From the NCBI GenBank assembly GCA_018003315.1, contig JAGNEJ010000033.1, forward strand, positions 1 to 44,671: a stretch of 44,671 nt of DNA, given 5' to 3'. Numbering within the stretch: position 1 is the stretch's first letter; the number at the start of each line of letters is the position of its first letter. The DNA is from Verrucomicrobiales bacterium (GTDB lineage Bacteria; Verrucomicrobiota; Verrucomicrobiia; Verrucomicrobiales; V1-33). Positions 1-8,503 of this stretch are shown here, piece after piece. Below the pieces are notes generated by a model. That model was given only the letters and a program-made list of their open reading frames with translations, had not been told where the DNA came from and searched no databases. Both the position numbers and the translations under genes were made by a program.

Positions 1-2505
1 CCGTTCGTGGAACGCTATGCCCTTTACAACTGGGTGGAGGATTCACGGCGGCTGGTGTGGGACGACGGCTGGCCGCGGGCTGCCGGAGTCATTTACCGCG
101 ACAAGGAATCCCCCATCGGCCACCGGCAGGAATTGAAGGACTCCGACACCGGACGCACCGCGCGCTACCGGTTTGACGGCAGCCTGACCGACGACGGGGG
201 CAACGGCCAGGATGCCCTCCGGGTGGGCACGCCGTCGTTTGTCTCCGGCAGGCATGGCCAGGCGGTGCAGTTCGACGGAGTCAACGACTACCTGCAGCTT
301 CCGGAGAGTGTGGGAAACAGCACGGATTTCACCTTCGCCGCGTGGGTTTACTGGAATGGCGGCGCCAACTGGCAGCGCATTTTCGACCTGGGCGACGACA
401 CCCAGCACTATCTCTTCCTAACCACCAAGGCCGGCTCCGGCGGCGGCACCCGCTTTGCCATCACCACCGGCGGCGGCAGCGGCGAACAGCGGCTGGATGC
501 TGCCACGTTTCCAACCGGTGTCTGGACGCATGTCGCCGTCACCCTCAAAGGAGACACGGGAAAGCTGTTCATCAATGGAGCTCCTTCGGCCACCAATGGA
601 TCCATGTCGCTCAATCCCGACGGCATTGGGGTCAAGTTCAACTACCTTGGACACAGCCGCTATGCCGCGGATCCCAATTTCAACGGACGCTTGGACGATG
701 TTCGCTTCCTCACCTCGGCCCTGACCGACGCCCAGATCGCCTCCCTGGCATCGTCTGCGCCGCCTGCGTTTTCCGCGGCCAGTGTCGCCGCTCCCAACGC
801 CATTGTTTACCAGCCCTATTCCGCCACCCTGACCACGCTGGCCTCCGGCGGGAGCGGTGGGCTGACATTCGCAAAAATGGACGGCCCTTCGTGGCTCAAA
901 ATCAGTTCGTCAGGAACGCTTTCCGGCACGCCTGGGTCCGCGGATGCTGGCGTGAACCGTTTCGTCGTCCGGGTCACCGATGCCGTCGGAGGGGCAGAGC
1001 TAGCAGAACTCACCGTGGACGTGGAGGCGCTGGCTGCGGTGCCGGTTACCGTTGCCTCCAGCATCTCCTCCGGGGCAAATGATGCGGAGGAATCCGCCGC
1101 CGGTGCCGTGACGCTGGACAGCACGGATCTGGAAATGACGCACGACCCAGCGCTCGCCGGACTCCAGACTGTGGCGCTGCGCTTCAGTCTGCAAGTGCCG
1201 CCCGGTGCTTTCATCCAGGACGCGCGCATCCAGTTCACTCCGGACGAAGACCAGGACGAAGCGACCTCGCTGACCATTTCCGTTGAGGCCGCCGACCAGG
1301 CCGCGGCTTTCTCCACTGCCACCGGTAACCTCACTGGCCGCACCCGGCATCCGGTCACCATTCCTTGGGATCCCGCCGCGTGGGTGGCGGGAGCAGCCGG
1401 TCCCGCACACCAGACCCCGAATCTGGCCGGCCTTGTCCAGAGCACCGTCCTGCGTTCCGGATGGCAGTTGGGCAATGCCATGGTCTTCATCTTCTCCGGC
1501 ACTGGCCAGCGTACGGCAGAGGCATTTGAAAAGTCCGGCGGCACTCCCGCCCGGCTGACCGTCACGTTTTTTACGCCCAGCACGCGGTTCACTGCCACCG
1601 GCACCATCAGCACCAGCGAAAACGATGCCGAAGAGTCGGCCGCAGGCGTCATGAATCTAACTAGCACCGATCTGGAACTCGTGGCGGATGGAGCGCTCGG
1701 AAATCAAACCGTCGGCCTGCGCTTCACCCCGGTGGCCATCCCCCGGAACGCTTTCATTTCCACCGCCACCGTCCAGTTTGCCGCAGATGAAACCCAGAGC
1801 GGCGTCACCAGCCTGACCATCCAGGCCCAGGCGGCGGACAACGCCCCTGGTTTCACCACTGCCTCCAATGACCTCGGCAACCGTCCCCGCACCGCGGCTG
1901 CCTCTGCCTGGTCCCCTCCCCCATGGACTGTCGTCGGCGACCGCGGCTCCGCACAGATGACGCCTAACATTTCCGCCGTTGTTCAGGAAGTCGTCTCGCG
2001 TCCCGGATGGACCAGCGGCAATGCCCTCGTCCTGCTCATTGCCGGCACCGGACATCGCACCGCCTACTCGTTTGATGACACCGCGGCTCAGCCCGCAGAA
2101 CTTTCCGTGCGCTATTTCAACGAAGTCCCCCAATTCACCTACGGGCGCTGGGCCGTGGATTTTGCGGATCTCAGCGGCGACCCCGCCGCCGATGACGACG
2201 GAGATTCCGTCCCGAACCTGGTCGAATACGCTCTGGGCAGGCATCCCCTTCAACCCGCCGCGCCGCCGCTTTTTCAGCTTGTTCCCGACGCTGGAGGCAC
2301 GCTGGGATTCACCTGGAATTGTGCGTCGAACGCCCTTGACGTGCGCTGCGACCCGGAATGGGCCGACCTTCCTGCGGGGCCGTGGTCCACATCCGGCACC
2401 ATGACCCGCATCATTGCGGACGATGGGATGCAGCGCACGCTGCACACACTCATCCCCGGCGGCAGCGTCCGCCGTTTTGTCAGGTTGCGCGTCCGCCTGC
2501 CCTGA
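1..2505 (+). CDS. Secreted multidomain glycosidase/LamG protein, 5' end outside window
   Basis: The reading frame is open at the left edge, so the N-terminus is missing. The first ~40 residues (FVERYALYNWVEDSRRLVW) look like the end of an Asl1-like glycoside hydrolase catalytic domain. A LamG/concanavalin-like lectin domain follows (about 170-740), then a putative Ig-like domain (about 780-1030). Two tandem copies of a ~180-residue beta-rich domain come next (about 1042-1580 and 1588-2126); both share NDAEESAAG, GLRF/ALRF, IP-GAFI-type and GTG-RTA motifs. The C-terminus has an Asp-rich Ca-binding segment (ADDDGDSVPNLVEYALG) of the thrombospondin-3 type often seen in secreted Verrucomicrobiota proteins. 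Polysaccharide binding or hydrolysis outside the cell is inferred. The GTG at 7 is not considered the true start. Confidence 0.8.
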   Translation, partial: PFVERYALYNWVEDSRRLVWDDGWPRAAGVIYRDKESPIGHRQELKDSDTGRTARYRFDGSLTDDGGNGQDALRVGTPSFVSGRHGQAVQFDGVNDYLQLPESVGNSTDFTFAAWVYWNGGANWQRIFDLGDDTQHYLFLTTKAGSGGGTRFAITTGGGSGEQRLDAATFPTGVWTHVAVTLKGDTGKLFINGAPSATNGSMSLNPDGIGVKFNYLGHSRYAADPNFNGRLDDVRFLTSALTDAQIASLASSAPPAFSAASVAAPNAIVYQPYSATLTTLASGGSGGLTFAKMDGPSWLKISSSGTLSGTPGSADAGVNRFVVRVTDAVGGAELAELTVDVEALAAVPVTVASSISSGANDAEESAAGAVTLDSTDLEMTHDPALAGLQTVALRFSLQVPPGAFIQDARIQFTPDEDQDEATSLTISVEAADQAAAFSTATGNLTGRTRHPVTIPWDPAAWVAGAAGPAHQTPNLAGLVQSTVLRSGWQLGNAMVFIFSGTGQRTAEAFEKSGGTPARLTVTFFTPSTRFTATGTISTSENDAEESAAGVMNLTSTDLELVADGALGNQTVGLRFTPVAIPRNAFISTATVQFAADETQSGVTSLTIQAQAADNAPGFTTASNDLGNRPRTAAASAWSPPPWTVVGDRGSAQMTPNISAVVQEVVSRPGWTSGNALVLLIAGTGHRTAYSFDDTAAQPAELSVRYFNEVPQFTYGRWAVDFADLSGDPAADDDGDSVPNLVEYALGRHPLQPAAPPLFQLVPDAGGTLGFTWNCASNALDVRCDPEWADLPAGPWSTSGTMTRIIADDGMQRTLHTLIPGGSVRRFVRLRVRLP

Positions 2506-2524
2506 TCACGGCCCCTGGGTGATC
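2504..2524. terminator. Small hairpin between convergent genes
   Basis: A perfect 6-bp inverted repeat, GATCAC/GTGATC, with a 9-nt loop. It overlaps the stop codon of the plus-strand gene and lies before the stop of the minus-strand gene at 2560. There is no T tract, so termination is only a possibility. Confidence 0.25.
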
Positions 2525-2559
2525 CGCGCAAGCGAGACAGGACCGGTGACGTTAGGCAG

Positions 2560-3750
2560 TCAAGGCACATACCATCCGCTGCCCTCCACCACGGCGATCT
2601 CCACCTGATCCGCCCCCTCCTTGCTGCCGGGGGGAAATTTCACCAGCACCGTGGCCGGCTGCTGGACAGGCCGACTGAAGAAACGCTGCACCCAGTTGGC
2701 GATCGCCGGCGACCCTTTCGGAGCATAGGCATAGGCAGTCTGCTGGTCATCCGGACCGGTCATGACCAGACTCCAGTGGGTTTTGGGATCGCTGAAAGGA
2801 CCGTTGTAGTAGTTTTTCGGGCGCAGAAAAACCCGCACCCGCCGGGGCGTCTCCGGACGGGTCCGCAAGAGTTCGGGCAGCGTCAGGTCTCCGGGTTCAA
2901 ATCCGGTCATGCTGGGCCAGTCCACGAACACACCGGAGGGAGTGTGCGCCACCACGAAGGAAAATGGCGGACCGTTGGCAGTCATGGCCTGCACCTCCCA
3001 CACTTTGTGGGAACCGATCCACAGCGGCGCGGAACGGGCATCAATGGATCCCGCCAGCGGCAAGGAGTTTCCCGCCGCCAACCAGCGCCGGATTTCCGGC
3101 TCCATTTTCTGAGGGTTGCGCGCCACGGCAAACAAATCCGCCGGGGTTTTCGCCGTCAGAAATCGCTGCACGACCGGAGCCACATCGTCCCACAGGATCT
3201 CCTTTTGCGGCGTCTCGGCCGTCTGCGTCGGCTGCGGCTGTCGCTTCACCAGCAGAAAGGCGGCACCCACCGCAGCGATGATGACCAAGCCCATTGCCAA
3301 CAGCCAATTGTCAGCGACCAACTTCGGAATCCGGTGTTTCTGGGGAGCCTTGATGCCTCCTGCCGACAGGCTGGGAACGGGCAGCGCCACGAACGAATGT
3401 CCGCAAGGACACACGTCAGGAAACTCTCCGGTTGCCGGGTTCGGGTATTGGCTGCGCCGGCACTTCGGACAGACGCGTTCTCCCCGCCGCAGCCGGGTTG
3501 GCGCGGGCACTTCGTCAGCTTTCTGCGTTCTCACCACTGGGGATTCCACCGCGGTGGTGGCCGCCGCCGGGTCGGCATCCGCCTCCCATTCCTCCAATCC
3601 CGGCTGGTGCGCCCGTTCAATCCGGACGGCTTCCGGAGTCTCTTCGCACGGGAAATGGCAATGGCTGCAACGCTGGGCTTCCGGTGGCTTTACGGGATCC
3701 AGCGGGGCTCGCTTTTTACAGTTCCGGCAGCGATAGGTAAAAACAATCAT
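2560..3750 (-). CDS. Zinc-ribbon, single-span membrane protein of unknown function
   Basis: 396 residues, not recognised as a named family. The N-terminus carries an FmdB/rubredoxin-like zinc ribbon (CRNCKK...CSHCHF, residues 8-35). A second ribbon near residues 95-120 (CPKCRR...CPCGHSF) is joined by a charged linker. One transmembrane helix (LLAMGLVIIAAVGAAFLLV, about residues 148-170) is followed by a ~220-residue C-terminal domain without recognisable motifs. The topology suggests cytoplasmic zinc ribbons and a periplasmic C-terminal domain. It is convergent with the upstream LamG protein gene and lies 97 bp from the next minus-strand gene, so the two may be cotranscribed. No Shine-Dalgarno sequence is visible before the ATG. 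Function unknown. Confidence 0.7.
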   Translation of the reverse strand: MIVFTYRCRNCKKRAPLDPVKPPEAQRCSHCHFPCEETPEAVRIERAHQPGLEEWEADADPAAATTAVESPVVRTQKADEVPAPTRLRRGERVCPKCRRSQYPNPATGEFPDVCPCGHSFVALPVPSLSAGGIKAPQKHRIPKLVADNWLLAMGLVIIAAVGAAFLLVKRQPQPTQTAETPQKEILWDDVAPVVQRFLTAKTPADLFAVARNPQKMEPEIRRWLAAGNSLPLAGSIDARSAPLWIGSHKVWEVQAMTANGPPFSFVVAHTPSGVFVDWPSMTGFEPGDLTLPELLRTRPETPRRVRVFLRPKNYYNGPFSDPKTHWSLVMTGPDDQQTAYAYAPKGSPAIANWVQRFFSRPVQQPATVLVKFPPGSKEGADQVEIAVVEGSGWYVP

Positions 3751-3847
3751 GGGTGGTTTTCCACGCGGTCGCAGGCCGCCTCACAGCGGAATGTGACACA
3801 CGCTCCCCCAACAGGCAACTCCAAGGGAGACATGGCAGGGAATCCTG

Positions 3848-6358
3848 TCAGGGTAGCGCAAACACCCTGGCGGCATCGCGGGAGGCCGCTCCGGATTTCC
3901 CGATGGGCAGCACGGCCAGGACGCGCAGGATGACGGGATCGTGATGCAGTTTGGCGTTGCGATCCACATCCGGCAGCGCCACCACCATGAACCACTGGTC
4001 TGCGGGAACCGCGCGCAAATCCGCATCCCGAACGATGGCGGAAATGGGTGATACCATCCGCTGCTGGGAACGTCCGCCCCGCCGGTCGGATTTCGCAGGC
4101 GGCCGGACCATGAGCACGGTTCGATCAAACGGCTGCCGAAAAAACAGGCGTCCGAAATCCGAAGCATCCTCATGAGCCGGAATGAATGTCCGGTATGGTC
4201 CCAGCCGGGCAGGCAGCACTCGCAGGGCGTCCACGCCGCCTGCCTTGGCCACTTCCGATGGGGCGGCAGATTCCACCCATGCGAGAATCTCCCGCCGCTC
4301 ACTTTCGGAAGGTTCGGGCGGCTCCGCCGGATGTTTGGCTAGGATCATGGCTCCGGCACCTGTCAGGGAAACCAGTGCCAGCATCACCACCGCGCCGCCA
4401 ACCAGAGGATTCTGCGCCGTCACCGCTGGATCCAGTGCGGAATGTTCTTCCGGCACAGGACGCATGCCGCCGGACAGCCAGCGCTGCAGCCACAACAGGG
4501 CACCTAACAGAATCAGCCACTGTGCCCAGTCGGCAAACACCGACGATCTCCGCAGCAGTGTGGCCCCGGCTACGGCATGGGTGATGGCGCAGCCGACGAG
4601 CACCGCAGCCAGCAGCGCCAGAAGCGGACGGTTCGCCGGTGTTTTCCACCACAGCAGCAGGAAGGCCGCTGCCAGCACTGCGGGAAACCAGGTTCCGTTT
4701 ACATCCGGCCATTCATCTCCCGACGGAAGACTCCACTGCACCTGCCCCATGCCGTCCAGAAGCCACCAGACTGCCGGAGCGCTTCCGGCCCAGACCAGCA
4801 ATGGAGCGGCGCCGCCGCCGCGCCACCACCGGTGCACGGCCGCAGCCAGCAACACCAGCAGCACGATCAAACCAGCAGCAGATGTCTGACCGACCGGATG
4901 GCAGGCAAATTTGAGGGCAGCTCGGCCGAGTTTCGCCGCATAGCGAACCGGATCTTCCCTCACGGTTTCGGCAAACCGTTTCATGAAATACGCATAGCGT
5001 TCCGGAGTGGGTCCAGCCACGGAGGAAATCCCGTGCGCTTCCAGTTCCGCGCCCATCCAGCCACCCAGCGGACCGTTGGTGGAAGCGGTGGCATAGAGCA
5101 GATCCGCCGTCTGCGTGGACAGGGTCGCAATGCCGTGGACGGATTTTTGCCTGGCCAGCCACGGAACGAACACCAGGCACGCTCCAAGACCAAGGGCGAT
5201 GCCAGGGCGAAAATCCCAGCGCCGCCACCAGGCGCGGACATCGTCCTGACATGGTCCGGGACGCGACACCAGCAGGCAAAAGAATGGAAGTCCGAACAGC
5301 GCCACCGGGCAGGCCAGATTTCCCAGACCCAGCAGAATGCCCGCGAGCAGCAGCAGCCCGAGTTGTTTCCACCGTCCGCCATCCGGTTTCTGCCGCCAGT
5401 TCAGCAGAACCAGCAGGCCGGTGAGCATCAGCACCAGTCCGGCCTGTTCCGTCATGATGACGCGGACTTGATAGGCATGCTCGCCGGTGAAAACCACCAT
5501 GGCGGCGGCGGCAAATCCCAGCAGGCGCGCCCCCAGGGCGCATCCGAAAAGAAACACCAGGCCGACCGAAATGCCGTGGCAGAAGGCATTGAGGATTTGC
5601 GGTGCGAGCACTGAGGGGCCGGAAAAGCAGAAAATGCATCCGAGCAGATAGGAATAAAACGGGCGCTGGCCGTCAAAGCCCCCGGCCAGTCCGCGGCCTT
5701 CGGTCAGGCTCAGACCCATTTCATTCCACATGACCGCATCGCTGTAAGGCATGCCCCGGATGGAAAGCACGCCGTCGTGGAAATCTGGATCGGCGGCGAT
5801 TTCACCGAGGCGCAAACTGGCAGCCGCCACGGTGAGCAGCAGCGGCATCCATTTCCAGAGCCTGCTTCCCACGGGGGGAATGGCCGACGGTTGTCGCCGC
5901 CAGGATGCGGCGCCCAGCAGAAACACCCCAAAAGCCACGCCCGCGCTCCAGACCGGAATGGGATAGGGAATGCGCAGTGCGTAGGCGCGTCCGTTTTCCG
6001 AGGGATTTGTCAGGTCGGCGGTGCGCAGGAGGGCGTAACTCCTGCTGCGGGCGAGGTGATACCGCGGACCGCCACTGTTTTCGAAATCACGCCGGCTTCG
6101 GGCCGGGGTGCCCAGTGGCAGACCGTTTTCCAGAATTTCACCGCGATCCTCCACCAGTGCAGTGCGGTAGCGCTCCGGAATGGCGGCCTTCCATCCGTTC
6201 TCCAGCGGGAGAATTTTTGCGGCAGGAATGGGAATGGTTTTGGTCCACCCCAGCCCGTGCAGGCTCTGGCATAGCAGGAGGACCGCGGCCAGCGCACCCA
6301 GCAGGGCACACCACCGGGCCAGCGGCTGCGGGAGTTGGGGAATGGGAAGACGCATCAT
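3848..6358 (-). CDS. Polytopic membrane protein, GT39/GT-C-like glycosyltransferase candidate
   Basis: 836 residues with roughly a dozen hydrophobic segments. The first is near residues 15-35, then a soluble loop, then a series of helices from about residue 140 to 640, and a soluble C-terminal stretch. The acidic motif YSDAVMWNEMG, after the second hydrophobic block, and the following GQRPFYSYLLG pattern resemble the first extracytoplasmic loop of GT-C (PMT/ArnT type) glycosyltransferases, which use lipid-linked sugars. The family call is an inference from architecture; other large membrane proteins of unknown function remain possible. It starts with tandem ATGs (6358, 6355). It is divergent from the acyltransferase-heptosyltransferase gene about 100 bp away, which would fit a role in surface glycan assembly. 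Confidence 0.6.
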   Translation of the reverse strand: MMRLPIPQLPQPLARWCALLGALAAVLLLCQSLHGLGWTKTIPIPAAKILPLENGWKAAIPERYRTALVEDRGEILENGLPLGTPARSRRDFENSGGPRYHLARSRSYALLRTADLTNPSENGRAYALRIPYPIPVWSAGVAFGVFLLGAASWRRQPSAIPPVGSRLWKWMPLLLTVAAASLRLGEIAADPDFHDGVLSIRGMPYSDAVMWNEMGLSLTEGRGLAGGFDGQRPFYSYLLGCIFCFSGPSVLAPQILNAFCHGISVGLVFLFGCALGARLLGFAAAAMVVFTGEHAYQVRVIMTEQAGLVLMLTGLLVLLNWRQKPDGGRWKQLGLLLLAGILLGLGNLACPVALFGLPFFCLLVSRPGPCQDDVRAWWRRWDFRPGIALGLGACLVFVPWLARQKSVHGIATLSTQTADLLYATASTNGPLGGWMGAELEAHGISSVAGPTPERYAYFMKRFAETVREDPVRYAAKLGRAALKFACHPVGQTSAAGLIVLLVLLAAAVHRWWRGGGAAPLLVWAGSAPAVWWLLDGMGQVQWSLPSGDEWPDVNGTWFPAVLAAAFLLLWWKTPANRPLLALLAAVLVGCAITHAVAGATLLRRSSVFADWAQWLILLGALLWLQRWLSGGMRPVPEEHSALDPAVTAQNPLVGGAVVMLALVSLTGAGAMILAKHPAEPPEPSESERREILAWVESAAPSEVAKAGGVDALRVLPARLGPYRTFIPAHEDASDFGRLFFRQPFDRTVLMVRPPAKSDRRGGRSQQRMVSPISAIVRDADLRAVPADQWFMVVALPDVDRNAKLHHDPVILRVLAVLPIGKSGAASRDAARVFALP

Positions 6359-6462
6359 TCAAATCATCGGCGGACGGATCACCAGGCGGGCACTTTGGGC
6401 GGGACCAGGAAAAGTCTCAACTGCTGTCTGTGGTTCGCGGCATCCCGGCTTGCGATGCGGCA

Positions 6463-8445
6463 ATGCCGGTGTTTCTTCCGCGCTTCATGTCTGCTGGCGT
6501 TCCCCCGCTTTCCTTTTTCCGCAGGGCTGCCGCGTATGCTGTTTACGCGGCATTCCGGTCGCTGGAAAGCGTGCTGCGGATCCTGCCGCTGGAAATGGCA
6601 TTCCGCCTGGGCATGGTCGGAGGCTGGCTCGCATGGCTGCTGTTGCCCGGCTACCGCCGCCTGGTGCAGCGCAACCTGGCCATTGCCTTCGGCCAGGAAC
6701 AATCCGCCGGAGAACTCCGGCACCTGGCGCGCCGTCACTTCGTGTTGCTAGGAGGAAATCTGCTTTCCAGTTTCAAGATCCCCTGGCTGCCTCCGGAGAA
6801 AGTGGCGGAACGGGTGGAATTTTCCGGACTGGAACATGCCGCGGCGGCCGTGCGCGAAGGTCGCGGGCTGATTTACGCGCTGCTCCACATGGGGAATTGG
6901 GAGATCCTTTCCCAAATGTCCCTGATGGCTCCAGGCTCCCGTCCGGCGACCATGTATCAGCGACTGGGAAATCCGTATCTGAACGCCCATGTGGAACGGC
7001 TGCGGGCCCGCACCGGCTGCACGTTGTTTGACCGGAGGGAGGGTTTTTTTGGTCCCACCAAATGGCTGCGGGAAAATGGGGTGATCGGCATTCTGGTGGA
7101 CCAGCATGCGGGAGACGCCGGGACATGGTGTCCATTTTTCGGACGGCTGGCTTCCACGACGAATGCGGTGGAATTGCTGGCACAGCGCACCAAAGCTCCC
7201 ATTTTGCCGCTTTCACTGGCCACGGTGGGAACGGCGCGGTGGCGGCTGCAGGTGCATGCGCCCCAGCCCACCGTGCGCAACGCGGACGCCGCCGCCGCGG
7301 ATCTGAATCTGGTCCTGGAAAAAATCGTCCGCAGCTCGCCCGCTGACTGGTTTTGGGTGCATAATCGCTGGAAGACGCCGAATCCTGCGTTCCTCTTGTG
7401 CGAATACAAACGCGGCGTGGTGCTGCCAAACGACTTTCCCATGGAAGCCCTGCAACCTTTCTCCATTCTCCTGCGCTCCAGCAACTGGCTGGGAGACGCG
7501 TGCATGGCGCTGCCCATGGCCCGCGCCCTGCGCCGCGGCCGCCCGGATGCGCACCTGACCGTGCTGACTCCGGCCAAACTGGCCGGGTTTTGGAAACTGA
7601 TCCCGGAAGTCGATGCCGTGCTGGAAATTCCATCCGGCGCGGGGCTGCTCGCGGTTCGGCGCTTGGTTCGCCGGAGCGGACGGAAATACGATGCGGCGGT
7701 GCTGCTTCCCAATTCCCTGCGCACCGCCCTGGAAGTGTGGCGCAACGGCATTGAACGCATTGTCGGCTACGCCGGACACTGGCGGCGGCGGCTTCTGGAC
7801 CAGATCATCCCGCCGCTCAAGTCCGTAGGACCCACCCGGCACCACGCCGAGCACTATTTGCGGATGGCGATGCGGCTGGGGGCCAATGTCAGGGACCCTG
7901 GCCTTTATGCCCCGCTGCTGCCTGCGGCGGCGGAAACGGACACGGGCACCGTGCTGCGGCTCGGGCTTTGTCCCGGAGCGGAATACGGAGCGGCCAAACG
8001 TTGGCCGGCGGAGCGCTTTGCAGCAACCGCACGACAAATTGCCGAGCAAACCGGCTGCCACTGGATGCTCTTTGGGGCCGCGGGGGACACCGCGGTGGCA
8101 GCCGAAGTGGAAACCTCACTGGGTGGACACTGCGAAAACCTGGCGGGAAAAACCTCACTGGAAGAACTGGTCCATGCCTTGCGCCGGTGCCGCCTGCTGC
8201 TGACCAATGATACCGGCGCCATGCACCTGGCCGCGGCGCTGGGGGTGCCGGTGGTGGCCGTCTTTGGCTCCACAGATCCGGAATGGACCGGCCCCTTGGG
8301 CGGCGAACATGTCGTGCTGCGCAGGCATGTGGAATGCAGCCCCTGCTTCCTGCGGGATTGCCCGCTGGACCTGCGCTGCATGAAGGAAGTGGAGCCCGAA
8401 CATGCCGTCGCCGCGGTCATGGGAATGCTGGCCGGACGCGTCTGA
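6463..8445 (+). CDS. Fused lipid A acyltransferase (LpxL-like) - heptosyltransferase II (WaaF-like)
   Basis: A single 660-residue chain with two LPS-biosynthesis domains. Residues ~10-310 are an LpxL/HtrB-type late acyltransferase: an N-terminal hydrophobic helix, the H-X4-E catalytic motif HMGNWE (H142, E147), and the family-typical WFWVHNRWK near the end. Residues ~333-660 are a GT9 ADP-heptose:LPS heptosyltransferase. They start with LLRSSNWLGDACMALP, then have CPGAEYGAAKRWP and, near residue 580, LLTNDTGAMHLAAALG. The LpxL part would add a secondary acyl chain to lipid A at the inner membrane, and the GT9 part would add a core heptose. The two functions are normally on separate proteins. 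No stop or frameshift separates them. Start 6463 was chosen where the frame leaves the antisense membrane-protein gene; ATG 6487 is an alternative. Confidence 0.88.
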   Translation: MPVFLPRFMSAGVPPLSFFRRAAAYAVYAAFRSLESVLRILPLEMAFRLGMVGGWLAWLLLPGYRRLVQRNLAIAFGQEQSAGELRHLARRHFVLLGGNLLSSFKIPWLPPEKVAERVEFSGLEHAAAAVREGRGLIYALLHMGNWEILSQMSLMAPGSRPATMYQRLGNPYLNAHVERLRARTGCTLFDRREGFFGPTKWLRENGVIGILVDQHAGDAGTWCPFFGRLASTTNAVELLAQRTKAPILPLSLATVGTARWRLQVHAPQPTVRNADAAAADLNLVLEKIVRSSPADWFWVHNRWKTPNPAFLLCEYKRGVVLPNDFPMEALQPFSILLRSSNWLGDACMALPMARALRRGRPDAHLTVLTPAKLAGFWKLIPEVDAVLEIPSGAGLLAVRRLVRRSGRKYDAAVLLPNSLRTALEVWRNGIERIVGYAGHWRRRLLDQIIPPLKSVGPTRHHAEHYLRMAMRLGANVRDPGLYAPLLPAAAETDTGTVLRLGLCPGAEYGAAKRWPAERFAATARQIAEQTGCHWMLFGAAGDTAVAAEVETSLGGHCENLAGKTSLEELVHALRRCRLLLTNDTGAMHLAAALGVPVVAVFGSTDPEWTGPLGGEHVVLRRHVECSPCFLRDCPLDLRCMKEVEPEHAVAAVMGMLAGRV

Positions 8446-8503
8446 CAGGAAAATGAATGCCGCGGAAGTTGGTGGGTGAAATTTGGCGAATGCAGGGCGA
8501 GTA

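Noticed and set aside
2891-2910. T-arm-like string GGGTTCAAATCC suggesting a tRNA
   Set aside because: It lies within the coding sequence of the zinc-ribbon protein. The flanks do not fold into acceptor, D and anticodon arms.
5905-6462. N-terminal extension of the acyltransferase-heptosyltransferase frame
   Set aside because: It is antisense to the membrane-protein gene and has no acyltransferase motif. The acyltransferase homology begins after 6463.
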